Shown: positions 6,395 to 13,922 of the stretch, one piece after another
Layout: every line of letters starts with the position of its first letter
Position numbering within the stretch: position 1 is the stretch's first letter
From: Chloroflexota bacterium
GTDB lineage: Bacteria > Chloroflexota > Dehalococcoidia > UBA2247 > RBG-13-53-26
Direction of reading: 5' to 3'
Assembly: GCA_003551705.1 (NCBI GenBank)
Contig: PUNJ01000185.1
Span: 1-33,218, forward strand
DNA length: 33,218 nucleotides
Notes under the pieces: model-generated
What the model saw: the letters and a program-made list of their open reading frames with translations, nothing else
Database searches by the model: none
Told to the model about the DNA's origin: nothing
Translations under genes and position numbers: made by a program

Positions 6395-7789
6395 TTAATT
6401 GAGGACGACATGGTCCTTGTAGGCCGGCACGGAAACCGTCCAGCCGGTCCGTTCTCGAAGAAACCCTGAGAAACGCTTGGCGGCCTCCGCTTCTCCATGG
6501 ACCACAAAGGTTTGTCGCGGCGGATCTTTGAGTCCGGATAGCCAGCGATGCAACTCTTCTCGATCAGCATGTGCAGAGAAGCCGTGAAGCTGGGCTAAGC
6601 GAGCCCTGACCGGGTAGGTCTGCCCCAGGATTCTCACTTCTCTGGCGCCGTCGACAATTGTCCTGCCGAGCGTACCCATGGCCTGATATCCAACAAATAG
6701 AATGGTGCTCTGCGGCTTGCTGATGTTCGTGACAAGGTGATGCTTGACCCGTCCCCCGGTGCACATGCCCGAGCCGGCGACGATCATGGTAGTGCCCTTG
6801 ATGGCATTTATGGCCTTCGATTCCTCCGTGGTCCTGACCATTGTCAGGCCCGGAAAGGAAAAGGGCGAATTCCCGGCCTTTATAATGGTCCTGGTCTTCC
6901 TGTCCAGCAGTTCCGGGTGATCGCTGAAGACATCCGTAACCTTGATGGCCATTGGACTGTCCATGAGCACCAGAAGTGGGGGAATCTTGCCGCTAATGAG
7001 GAGTTCATTAAGGTAGTACAGGACCTCCTGAGCACGCTCGATGGCAAAGGTGGGGACCACTATGTTCCCGCCTGCCTCAACTGTGGAGTTAACAATCTCT
7101 GCCAGGCTATCTGAAATGGAGCCGGGGTCGCTATGTAGCCGGTCCCCGTAGGTGGACTCAACTAGAACATAGTCCGCCTGATCAACCAACTCGGGATTGT
7201 CGAGCATTGGCTTGTTCCACCTGCCCACATCACCGGAGAAGAGGATGGTGCGGGACAACCCCCTGATACGGACCTTTACCTTTACCATGGATGAACCAAA
7301 AATGTGTCCGGCATTATGGAAGCTGGCGGAGATACCCTTATCGAGTTCAACCTCCTCTCCGTAGGTCACATCCTCGAACAGCGGCAAGCATGCCTCGGCG
7401 TCCTCTGTTGTATATAAGGGGACTTCGGCATGGGGTCCGCGTCTGCCTTCTCTTCTGTGACGCTTCTTTTTGAAATCCGCGTCTTCCTGTTGCAACTTGG
7501 CTGCGTCCAGCAGGGCGATTTTGGTAATGCCTGCTGTGACATGGGTACAGTAGATGCGACCTCGAAAGCCCTCCCTGACAAGTTTCGGCAGGAGACCGCA
7601 GTGATCTACATGTGCATGCGTGAGAAGGACTGCATCAAGATTGGCGGGCGGCACCACAAAGGAGTCCCAATTGCGATATCTAAAGGCCCTTTCCTGGTAT
7701 AACCCGCAGTCTACCAGCACCTTACGCCCGTCAATTTCGAGAAGATAGCAGGACCCGGTCACGTTCTGGGCAGCACCCAGGAAACTCAA
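6395..7789 (-). CDS. MBL-fold / beta-CASP RNA-processing nuclease
   Basis: This is a 464-residue metallo-beta-lactamase with a beta-CASP insert (YsxA/CPSF73-like RNA-metabolising hydrolases). Seen: the metal motif THAHVDHCG (57-65), NAGHIFGSS, FSGDVGRWNKP, a VESTYGDR segment, a beta-CASP core with PTFAIERAQE and DSPMA, GSGMCTGGRV, and the C-terminal HGFSAHADREEL and VVHGE motifs. Such proteins cut or trim RNA using two zinc ions. The first usable start is TTG at 7787-7789, but the GGAGG upstream is 19 bases away. Homologs usually begin M-K-x-x-F-L-G, and here the aligned codon is ATA at 7793-7795, so the start is uncertain by two residues. It probably shares a transcript with the VOC gene 55 bases upstream. 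Confidence 0.93.
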   Translation of the reverse strand: MSFLGAAQNVTGSCYLLEIDGRKVLVDCGLYQERAFRYRNWDSFVVPPANLDAVLLTHAHVDHCGLLPKLVREGFRGRIYCTHVTAGITKIALLDAAKLQQEDADFKKKRHRREGRRGPHAEVPLYTTEDAEACLPLFEDVTYGEEVELDKGISASFHNAGHIFGSSMVKVKVRIRGLSRTILFSGDVGRWNKPMLDNPELVDQADYVLVESTYGDRLHSDPGSISDSLAEIVNSTVEAGGNIVVPTFAIERAQEVLYYLNELLISGKIPPLLVLMDSPMAIKVTDVFSDHPELLDRKTRTIIKAGNSPFSFPGLTMVRTTEESKAINAIKGTTMIVAGSGMCTGGRVKHHLVTNISKPQSTILFVGYQAMGTLGRTIVDGAREVRILGQTYPVRARLAQLHGFSAHADREELHRWLSGLKDPPRQTFVVHGEAEAAKRFSGFLRERTGWTVSVPAYKDHVVLN

Positions 7790-7844
7790 CTTTATATCAG
7801 ACGTGTTGCCTCCGTTCGGACACCAACGCTATGCCCTCGAGTCC

Positions 7845-8258
7845 TCATTTGGGTTTGGTCTGCACCAGGAGCATCTGTATGCCCCCTGTATCGCGGGGAT
7901 GCAGGACCATCTCCCGGAACATCTGAAAAATGCCTGACTCGTCTCGATCTATGTCATCGGTCACTCGAATGCCCTTGTTCCTGGCCGTTGCTGTTGCCCG
8001 GTCGATGTCTGTGACATTGAAGGCCACAGCGAACAGTCCCTCGCCGTGTTTGTCCAAGAATTTGGCGATTGGGGATTTGCTGTCCAGGGGCATCACCAGT
8101 TCCAGCCCGCCCTCCCAACTGATCCTGGCGTGTACGCTCCATTTCTCCTGTATGCCTGCATCCCAGAAACTCAAGCCCAGCAGGTCGGAGTAGCGCTTCA
8201 TGGCTTCATCGATATCTCTCACTGCTATTATGACGCGGTTGATGCCCTTAGCTTTCAT
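7845..8258 (-). CDS. VOC (glyoxalase/bleomycin-resistance fold) protein
   Basis: This is a 137-residue vicinal-oxygen-chelate protein with two beta-alpha-beta-beta-beta repeats: VIIAVRDIDEAMKRYSDLLG at the N terminus, and FAVAFNVTDIDRATATARNKG starting the second half. It carries the KFLDKHGEGLF segment shared with the two VOC proteins at 10797-11716. The usual metal-ligand positions of methylmalonyl-CoA epimerase are not kept: Arg where the first His should be, Ala in the HH site, and Leu at the C-terminal Glu. So an epimerase role is unlikely, and the activity is unknown. GGAGG lies just before ATG 8258. The gene diverges from the SDR pair. Confidence 0.85.
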   Translation of the reverse strand: MKAKGINRVIIAVRDIDEAMKRYSDLLGLSFWDAGIQEKWSVHARISWEGGLELVMPLDSKSPIAKFLDKHGEGLFAVAFNVTDIDRATATARNKGIRVTDDIDRDESGIFQMFREMVLHPRDTGGIQMLLVQTKPK

Positions 8259-8314
8259 ACCTAATCCTCCAGGATCATGGATTGAGTTGGCTCTGGATTC
8301 TGCCTCAGACCTCT

Positions 8315-8344
8315 ATAATACCCGTAAGCAGACCCTGGGGACAA
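8315..8344 (-). promoter_or_regulatory. Candidate promoter for the VOC gene
   Basis: On the - strand TTGTCC (8344-8339) and TATTAT (8320-8315) are 18 bases apart, placing the start of transcription about 50 bases before the VOC start codon. The same bases read TATAAT on the + strand (8314-8319), without a good + strand -35. Confidence 0.45.
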
Positions 8345-8380
8345 GCACGATTGAAGTGGCGGCTTGCCTGACCTATACTG

Positions 8381-8408
8381 TTGCTTGGGCTTGAACCCCA
8401 GGTATGAT
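8381..8408 (+). promoter_or_regulatory. Weak candidate promoter for the SDR genes
   Basis: TTGCTT (8381-8386) and TATGAT (8403-8408) are separated by 16 bases, about 47 bases before the SDR start. The -10 is good and the -35 is poor. Confidence 0.35.
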
Positions 8409-8454
8409 CGCAACAGGGCATGGAGTTTGATTATGAAAGGCAGGATCATGGCCG

Positions 8455-9201
8455 ATGCAGTTTGCAGGTAAGGTTGCCCTCATTACTGGTGGAGCTTCGG
8501 GTATTGGCAGGGAAACGGCTGTTCTATTTGGGCGGGAAGGGGCCGTCGTTGTAGTGTCGGATATACTGGTCCAAGAGGGCGAAGAAACCGTCGAACTGGT
8601 CAGGGCGGTGGGCGGCTCGGCTACTTTCGTCCACTGCGACGTCAGGAACAGGGCTGAGGTGGAGTTTCTGGTGAGCCGAACGGTGGCGCTTTACGGTTCC
8701 CTGGACTGCGCGTTCAACAACGCCGGTGTCGAGGGTCGAATGGCAGCCCTTCCCGAGTACGAAGAAGACGAGTGGGATTCCATAATTGACACGAATCTGA
8801 AGGGTGTTTGGCTGTGCATGAAGTATGAAATACCGCAGATGCTGAAACAGGGTGGTGGAAGCATCGTCAATGCGGCTTCAGCTGGTGGCCTGGTGGGCTT
8901 GACTAACCTGGGCCCCTATTGTGCTTCCAAGGGGGGAGTGGTGCAGTTGACGCGTACAGCGGCTGTTGACTATGCTCGGTACAATATTCGCATTAACGCG
9001 GTCTGCCCTGGCGGCATAGTGACTGACATGACCTTGCGGCTTCGTCAGTACCCGCAGATGAAGCGCATGCCCAAGGCGCCCATAGCCCGGTCAGGAGAAG
9101 TTAAGGAGGTTGCCGGCGCTGTACTCTGGTTGTCCTCGGAGGCCGCTTCCTATGTCAATGGTATATGCCTGCCCGTGGATGGGGCCTATACGGCTTTCTG
9201 A
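8455..9201 (+). CDS. Short-chain dehydrogenase/reductase (SDR), first of a pair
   Basis: This is a 248-residue classical SDR, a full-length NAD(P)-dependent oxidoreductase. Seen: TGGASGIG (11-18) for cofactor binding, Asp36 at the end of the second strand (favours NAD(H)), CDVRN (61-65), NNAG (88-91), Asn114, catalytic Ser142, Tyr155 and Lys159 (YCASK), and the PGG...T segment after the active site. The substrate cannot be told; relatives act on 3-oxoacyl groups, sugars or alcohols. An ATG seven bases upstream is out of frame. A second SDR starts 127 bases downstream, and the pair may form one operon. Confidence 0.92.
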   Translation: MQFAGKVALITGGASGIGRETAVLFGREGAVVVVSDILVQEGEETVELVRAVGGSATFVHCDVRNRAEVEFLVSRTVALYGSLDCAFNNAGVEGRMAALPEYEEDEWDSIIDTNLKGVWLCMKYEIPQMLKQGGGSIVNAASAGGLVGLTNLGPYCASKGGVVQLTRTAAVDYARYNIRINAVCPGGIVTDMTLRLRQYPQMKRMPKAPIARSGEVKEVAGAVLWLSSEAASYVNGICLPVDGAYTAF

Positions 9202-9328
9202 TGCTGGACCTGGTATGCAGAGGTTGAGTCCCTTGCCCGTTCAGGAAAGGGGCACCCGATAGTTGGCGCGAGCCGTGAATAGACCTTACATGGGTAAGGT
9301 CCACGTTTCGCTGGAAGGAAAGGAGAAC

Positions 9329-10111
9329 ATGGGCAAGCTTGCAGGAAAGGTAGCATTGATAACCGGGGCCGGGTCCGGAATTGGCCGGGCTACAGCAATT
9401 CTCTTCGCCAGGGAGGGGGCGGCTGTAATGGTTGCCGACCTTGTGCCGGAGGGCGGGTACGAAACAGTCAAACAGATCGAGGATGCAGGCGGTCAGGCCA
9501 CTTTTTTCCAGGTGGATGTTTCCAAGTCTTCCGAAGTAGAGAGGATGGTCAAATCAGTTGTGAATGTCTTTGGTAGGCTGGATATCCTATACAATAACGC
9601 CGGGGTGCAGGGCGGGTACGCAATGACAGCGGACATGGCGGAGGAGCACTGGGACAAGATGTTCGCCATAAACTCGAAAAGTGTCTTCCTCGGCTCGAAA
9701 TATGCGATACCTGTCATGCTTGAGCAGGGCGGTGGCATCATAATAAGTACCGCCTCTGTCGCAGGTATGATCGGTACGCCAGGCGTCGCCGCCTACGGAG
9801 CCTCGAAGGCGGCGATTATCCAATTGACCAAAGCCATGGCCCTCGAGTATGCCGACAGCAACATCAGGATCAACTGTGTCTGTCCTGGAACCATCGTTAC
9901 TCCGTTGATGGCTGCTTCCTCAGACCCTGATAACCGGCCGCCCTTCAGGCAGGCACAAGCCATGAAGAGACTCGGTCAGCCTGAAGAAGTCGCGAAGGTG
10001 GCCTTATACCTGGCTTCAGATGACTCTTCATTCGTAACAGGTACGGCTGCTGTCATAGATGGTGGATGGACTGCGGGTATACCGAAGTGGAAACCTGAAA
10101 AGCAAGGATAG
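9329..10111 (+). CDS. Short-chain dehydrogenase/reductase (SDR), second of a pair
   Basis: This is a 260-residue classical SDR. The start ATG 9329 is chosen because GGAAAGGAG (9317-9325) precedes it and the protein then begins MGKLAGKVALITG, as is usual for the family; a longer frame back to 9263 is not supported. Seen: TGAGSGIG (12-19), Asp37 (NAD preference), NNAG (89-92), Ser143, Tyr156 and Lys160 (YGASK), and PGTIVTP. The end is slightly extended (IPKWKPEKQG). Its nearest relative in the window is the SDR just upstream, so a duplication followed by divergence is likely. The gene is convergent with hisB. Confidence 0.92.
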   Translation: MGKLAGKVALITGAGSGIGRATAILFAREGAAVMVADLVPEGGYETVKQIEDAGGQATFFQVDVSKSSEVERMVKSVVNVFGRLDILYNNAGVQGGYAMTADMAEEHWDKMFAINSKSVFLGSKYAIPVMLEQGGGIIISTASVAGMIGTPGVAAYGASKAAIIQLTKAMALEYADSNIRINCVCPGTIVTPLMAASSDPDNRPPFRQAQAMKRLGQPEEVAKVALYLASDDSSFVTGTAAVIDGGWTAGIPKWKPEKQG

Positions 10112-10188
10112 CAGCCCAAGCTCCCAAGTTCTCTGATCTAAGCCAAGGCAGGCCCAAGGTGCATAACAGATGAACCCGGGGTTTGGTG

Positions 10189-10776
10189 CTATTCCAGGAT
10201 GTCTTTGGTGCTGGGTACCCGGCCCTGCAGGCGAGGGTCATACTTGGTAGCCTGGTCCAGAGCGCGGGCCAGTGCCTTGAATAGCGCCTCCGCCTTGTGA
10301 TGATCGTCGCTCCCGCGTAAGACCTGGCAGTGCAGGTTCAGGCGGGCTTCCAAAGCAAAGCTCTCCAGGAAGTGTATAATCAGCGGTGCCGGTAAATCTG
10401 AGATTGCCCCTGCTCCAAGATCGGCCTCGATCACGGCGTAGCCACGGCCTGACACGTCTACCGCCACCATTACCAGTGCATCGTCCATGGGTACGAAGGC
10501 GTGGGCCATTCTGATGATGCCCTTCTTGTCGCCCAAAGCCTGATTGAAAACCCTGCCCAGGCACAGGGCTACGTCTTCCACCATATGGTGCGGGTCATGG
10601 CTAGTCGCGGAAACCTTCATATCGAAGCAGCCATGCTGTGCCATCTGGCTTAACAGGTGATCGAACATTCGTAACCCGGTGGTCATTTCGAACTCACCTG
10701 ACCCATCAATGGCTATTTCCAGCGCGACCGCTGTTTCCTGCGTTTCTCTTTTGATCTTGGCTTTTCTCTCTTCCAT
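10189..10776 (-). CDS. hisB: Imidazoleglycerol-phosphate dehydratase
   Basis: HisB carries out the sixth step of histidine synthesis (imidazole glycerol phosphate to imidazole acetol phosphate). It has 195 residues and is single-domain, without the phosphatase fused in enterobacteria. The Mn-binding motifs are present: FDHLLSQMAQHG, DPHHMVEDVALCLG and DDHHKAEALFKALARAL. The start is placed at ATG 10776 because AGGTGG lies six bases upstream; a GTG three bases earlier would be too close. It is the last gene of the - strand run hisC, VOC, VOC, hisB, and the spacing to the VOC gene is 20 bases. Confidence 0.96.
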   Translation of the reverse strand: MEERKAKIKRETQETAVALEIAIDGSGEFEMTTGLRMFDHLLSQMAQHGCFDMKVSATSHDPHHMVEDVALCLGRVFNQALGDKKGIIRMAHAFVPMDDALVMVAVDVSGRGYAVIEADLGAGAISDLPAPLIIHFLESFALEARLNLHCQVLRGSDDHHKAEALFKALARALDQATKYDPRLQGRVPSTKDILE

Positions 10777-10796
10777 CACTCGCCACCTAAAGAATA

Positions 10797-11213
10797 TCAG
10801 GGAGTATCCACCGAGTTCAACTCCACCAGCGCTACCTGGACCCCATGCAAAGATTTAGGATGAACGAAGGCTACACGCCCGTCTGGGAACGGGAGCGGTC
10901 CCGGGCTGGTGAACTCGACCCCCTTTACTTGCCAGTCGCTCATGGATTCCTCCAGGCTGGTCACTTGTAGCGAAATATGATTCACCCCTTCACCTTTGCT
11001 GGCAAGGAATTTCGAAACGGGCGTACCGGGCTGGCGTGGGCTTACCAAGCTTATTTCGACTTCGCTCAGAAGGAACCTGCCACCTTGGAGGCCGGGGTAG
11101 GCATAGTGTTCCGTTGGTAGCATCCTGGCCTCGATTCCGAACACGTTGGAAAACTTCTTGACCGCCGTATCGAGGTCGTTTACCGCTATGGTTACGTCCA
11201 GAAAACGTATGAC
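10797..11213 (-). CDS. VOC-fold protein lacking a standard start codon (methylmalonyl-CoA epimerase-like)
   Basis: This frame encodes about 138 residues of a VOC protein closely related to the gene at 11306-11716; both share KF, KGEGV and HPKSLHGVQ. The first normal start codon is GTG at 11144, which would remove the first strand and helix (LDVTIAVNDLDTAVKKF). Alignment with the paralog puts the start at GTC (11213-11211), followed by ATA. A GGGGAAG lies about 7-9 bases before it. So there is either a rare start, a start-codon loss, or a sequence error. Ligand positions: the first His is replaced by Asp, the NHIS His is kept, and the C-terminal Glu is replaced by Ala. The function is unknown. 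Confidence 0.7.
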   Translation of the reverse strand, partial: VIRFLDVTIAVNDLDTAVKKFSNVFGIEARMLPTEHYAYPGLQGGRFLLSEVEISLVSPRQPGTPVSKFLASKGEGVNHISLQVTSLEESMSDWQVKGVEFTSPGPLPFPDGRVAFVHPKSLHGVQVALVELNSVDTP

Positions 11214-11242
11214 CGTGGTTCTTCCCCGGCTTCTTAAGATTA

Positions 11243-11270
11243 CCCTGAGGCCGCTACGGCGACCTCAGGG
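11243..11270 (-). terminator. Hairpin between the two VOC genes
   Basis: CCCTGAGG (11243-11250) and CCTCAGGG (11263-11270) form a perfect 8-bp stem with a 12-base loop, 36 bases after the stop of the upstream VOC gene on the - strand. Only a weak T-containing stretch follows, so it may reduce rather than stop read-through into the second VOC gene and hisB. Confidence 0.45.
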
Positions 11271-11305
11271 TCCGTTGTACTTACTTGCTCCTGATTAGCA
11301 GTCTT

Positions 11306-11716
11306 CTATTCTTTAGGCTGGATGAATTCCATCTGAACACCGTGCAGGGACTTCGGATGGCCGAAGTTCACGATGCCGCCGGAGTAGGTCATGGGTTCAT
11401 CTGGGCTGATCAAGCGAACACCCTTGGCAGCGAGATCTTTCATGTCGTTAACAAGATCGGTAACTCGGAAGGACAGCAGGAAGACACCCTCACCTTGCTT
11501 CTCGACGAACTTGTAGATGGAGGTCTCGGGATTCTCAGAAGCTATCAGATTAATGCTTACACCGGCTATCTTGATGGTGGCTCCTCTGAGACCTGGAAAT
11601 GCGAAATCTTCAGGTTTGGTCCATTCGGGCTCGCTGCCCAAGATTGCTGAATACTTCGCCACTGCGGCGTCGAGGTCCTTGACCGCGATGTTTACTCCGT
11701 AAAGCTCTTTTATCAT
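11306..11716 (-). CDS. VOC-fold protein (methylmalonyl-CoA epimerase-like)
   Basis: This is a 136-residue VOC protein with two half-domains: GVNIAVKDLDAAVAKYSAILG at the start (seen in part as NIAVKDLD), and LSFRVTDLVNDMKDLAAKG in the second half. The HPKSLHGVQMEF end resembles methylmalonyl-CoA epimerase. Two of the expected metal ligands are gone (first His to Gly, second-half HH to Phe-Leu), while the C-terminal Glu is kept. AAAGGAGG sits 8 bases before ATG 11716, a very strong site. It lies 51 bases after hisC and 92 bases before its paralog. A tandem duplication inside a his operon is odd, and the substrate is unknown. Confidence 0.87.
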   Translation of the reverse strand: MIKELYGVNIAVKDLDAAVAKYSAILGSEPEWTKPEDFAFPGLRGATIKIAGVSINLIASENPETSIYKFVEKQGEGVFLLSFRVTDLVNDMKDLAAKGVRLISPDEPMTYSGGIVNFGHPKSLHGVQMEFIQPKE

Positions 11717-11767
11717 TATGAATACCTCCTTTATTCCTTTCGTCGTGCCTTGGCAAGTAGGAACATT

Positions 11768-12865
11768 CTAGCAAATCCGGCGAAGGGCTGCAATTAAGGC
11801 ATCGGTGTGCTCAGGCTTGCCTGCACTTATGCGGAGGTAGTCATGGAGCTTGGGACTGTCGAAGTAGCGAAGGGAAATGCCGTTACTGATTAGTGCATCA
11901 TGTATGGATTTTGCCCGGCCGCCGGCCACGCGGCACAGTACGAAATTGGCCCTGGAAGGATAGGGAGTGAAATTCGGTATGGAGGACAACAGTTCCAGCA
12001 TCCGGTCTCGTTCCTGTATCAAGGCCTTGATGGTCTTCTGATAGTAAGCTCTTTCTTGCAATGAGATAATGGCAGCAATCTGAGCTGCCTTATTGACAGT
12101 ATAAGGTGTTTTGATTCGCCACAGGTATGGCATGAGGACATCGGGGAAGATGCCGTAGCCTATTCTGAGTCCGGCTAGTCCTGCCCACTTACTGAAGGTG
12201 CGCAGGATGATCAGGTTGTCAAAGGCGTTGACGAGATCCAGTGCTGTTTCGCCGCTGAATTCGTAATAGGCCTCGTCGAGCACTACAATGGTGCCCGTCT
12301 TGAGCAGACGCATGATGTCTTCCCTGGGTGTAATATTGCCGGTAGGATTGTTGGGCGAGGCAAGGAAGATAAGTTTGGCCTTCTGGTCTATGGCTGCCTC
12401 AACGGCCCGGGCGGTGTCGATGACGAAGTTCTCGTCCCGGTGCATATCCAGGACCCTGCCTGCGGAGTTCTCGGCGGCGTAGGAATACATGCTGAAGGTA
12501 GGCACGAAGTTTATTACTATGTCGCCCGGGTCGAGAAGGAGCTTGACCACGAGATCGATCATCTCGTCGCTGCCGCATCCAGCCAGTATGCGCCGGGCCG
12601 GCACCCCCGTGTATTTCTCCAAGGCCTGGCGCAATTGCCTCTGCTCATTATCGGGGTAGATGTGGTAGAACTCATGCTCGAACAGGGCCTGATTTACGCT
12701 TGGTGCGCAACCATACGGGTTCTCGTTACCGTCAAGCTTGATTATGCTCTCCGGGGGGAGTCCCGCCTCGCTGCTCAGGGCCTCGATACTCTGAACGTGC
12801 TTGTAAGAGGTGGTGTGCCGGAAATGCGCTCTTACGAGTCTTTCAGTACTAGCGAACTCGGACAT
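11768..12865 (-). CDS. hisC: Histidinol-phosphate aminotransferase
   Basis: HisC is a PLP enzyme that converts imidazole acetol phosphate to histidinol phosphate. It has 365 residues, the normal length. Seen: LDGNENPYG (44-52), AGCGSDE (95-101), SPNNPTG (170-176), DEAYYEF (197-203) and the PLP lysine Lys226 in RTFSKWAGLAGLRIGY. The C-terminal arginine segment (DYLRISAG) is present. AGAGG precedes ATG 12865. The gene follows holB by 18 bases on the same strand. It works in one pathway with hisB nearby and with hisG/hisZ of the next cluster. Confidence 0.95.
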   Translation of the reverse strand: MSEFASTERLVRAHFRHTTSYKHVQSIEALSSEAGLPPESIIKLDGNENPYGCAPSVNQALFEHEFYHIYPDNEQRQLRQALEKYTGVPARRILAGCGSDEMIDLVVKLLLDPGDIVINFVPTFSMYSYAAENSAGRVLDMHRDENFVIDTARAVEAAIDQKAKLIFLASPNNPTGNITPREDIMRLLKTGTIVVLDEAYYEFSGETALDLVNAFDNLIILRTFSKWAGLAGLRIGYGIFPDVLMPYLWRIKTPYTVNKAAQIAAIISLQERAYYQKTIKALIQERDRMLELLSSIPNFTPYPSRANFVLCRVAGGRAKSIHDALISNGISLRYFDSPKLHDYLRISAGKPEHTDALIAALRRIC

Positions 12866-12883
12866 ACCGTACCTCTTCTCCCA

Positions 12884-13870
12884 TTAAGGCATACTCAGCA
12901 TGAGGACTTCCAAGACCAGGCGAGGGTTGACGTTTTGCTCAAGCTGCCGGCCGGCTTCCTGGAGATCGCGAAGGGCCCTGGTTAGTTGCGGGATGGTAAG
13001 ATTTTGGGCTTGTTCGGCAAGTTCGGACTCATGGTCCAGGTTGACGATACGATCTGCATTCCCGGCGCTGACTAACAGGAGGTCGTTCCACCATCTCAAC
13101 CAGAGTTCCATTATATCGTCGACTTCCTCCCGGCTCTTACCGAACCTGGAAGCGAGATCGGAAGCATAACTGAGACGCTTGGTTATGCTGGCGGACCTCA
13201 TCTCCAGCAAGTCGCCTATCCTGCTTTGCCTGGTCTCGAGCAGGCTCCGGTCCTGCAGGGCGGAGATTGCCCAACCTAGCCGGCCTCTGGAGAGGCGTGA
13301 TAGCAGGGCGGCATCTTCGGGAGGGGCCCCATACTTGTCTGCCAGTATTTCTTCGACGACAGCTATTGGAAGAGGTGGCATCTCGATGCGCTGGCAACGC
13401 GATATCACGGTAGGCAACAAATCGCTCTCCCGTGAAGTCACCAGGATGATGACCACTTGGGGCATTGGTTCCTCAAGGGTCTTGAGCAAGCGATTAGCTG
13501 CGTCATGGGAGAGCTTGTCGGCATCCTCGAAGATGAATACCTTGTACTTGCCCTCGTAAGGCGGCAGGCTGGCGTTGCTCTGCATGTTCTCCACCTGCTC
13601 GATGGTGATTACTTTCTTCCTGTCTTCCAGGTTGAGTTGCAACACCTGGACGTCGGGATGTTTGCCGGCGGCAACCCGGCGGCAGGAGGAACACTCGTTG
13701 CATGGTCTGTTATCGCTTCCGCAGTTCAGAGCTTGAGCCAGGTTGCGGGCCAGTGTCATCTTGCCGGTATGGGGCGGTCCGGTGAAGAGGAAGGCATGAG
13801 CGAACTGGCCGGTCTTGACCGACCGGTCCATGAGCATGACTGCCTTTTGTTGCCCGATTACCTGCCACAT
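12884..13870 (-). CDS. holB: DNA polymerase III subunit delta'
   Basis: Delta' is a clamp-loader AAA+ subunit of 328 residues. It has a good P-loop GPPHTGKM (31-38), which classical E. coli delta' lacks but many bacterial HolB keep. A four-cysteine zinc module follows (Cys50, 57, 60, 63). FEDADKLSHDAANRLLKTLEE and VTSRESDLLPTVISRCQ match sensor regions, and there is a C-terminal helical collar domain. DnaX (gamma/tau) is the main alternative, but the length and the MWQVIGQQ start fit HolB better. I see no clear Shine-Dalgarno site before ATG 13870. It lies between lysA and hisC. Confidence 0.88.
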   Translation of the reverse strand: MWQVIGQQKAVMLMDRSVKTGQFAHAFLFTGPPHTGKMTLARNLAQALNCGSDNRPCNECSSCRRVAAGKHPDVQVLQLNLEDRKKVITIEQVENMQSNASLPPYEGKYKVFIFEDADKLSHDAANRLLKTLEEPMPQVVIILVTSRESDLLPTVISRCQRIEMPPLPIAVVEEILADKYGAPPEDAALLSRLSRGRLGWAISALQDRSLLETRQSRIGDLLEMRSASITKRLSYASDLASRFGKSREEVDDIMELWLRWWNDLLLVSAGNADRIVNLDHESELAEQAQNLTIPQLTRALRDLQEAGRQLEQNVNPRLVLEVLMLSMP

Positions 13871-13922
13871 GCTAACAATCCGTCACAATATGCCTGAATG
13901 CGACACCGGCGTCGTATCGGCT

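Noticed and set aside
9263-9328. N-terminal extension of the second SDR
   Set aside because: The strong ribosome site and family start are at 9329; the added residues match nothing in SDRs.
12440-12985. A 181-residue + strand frame opposite hisC and holB
   Set aside because: It lies fully antisense to two well-conserved genes.
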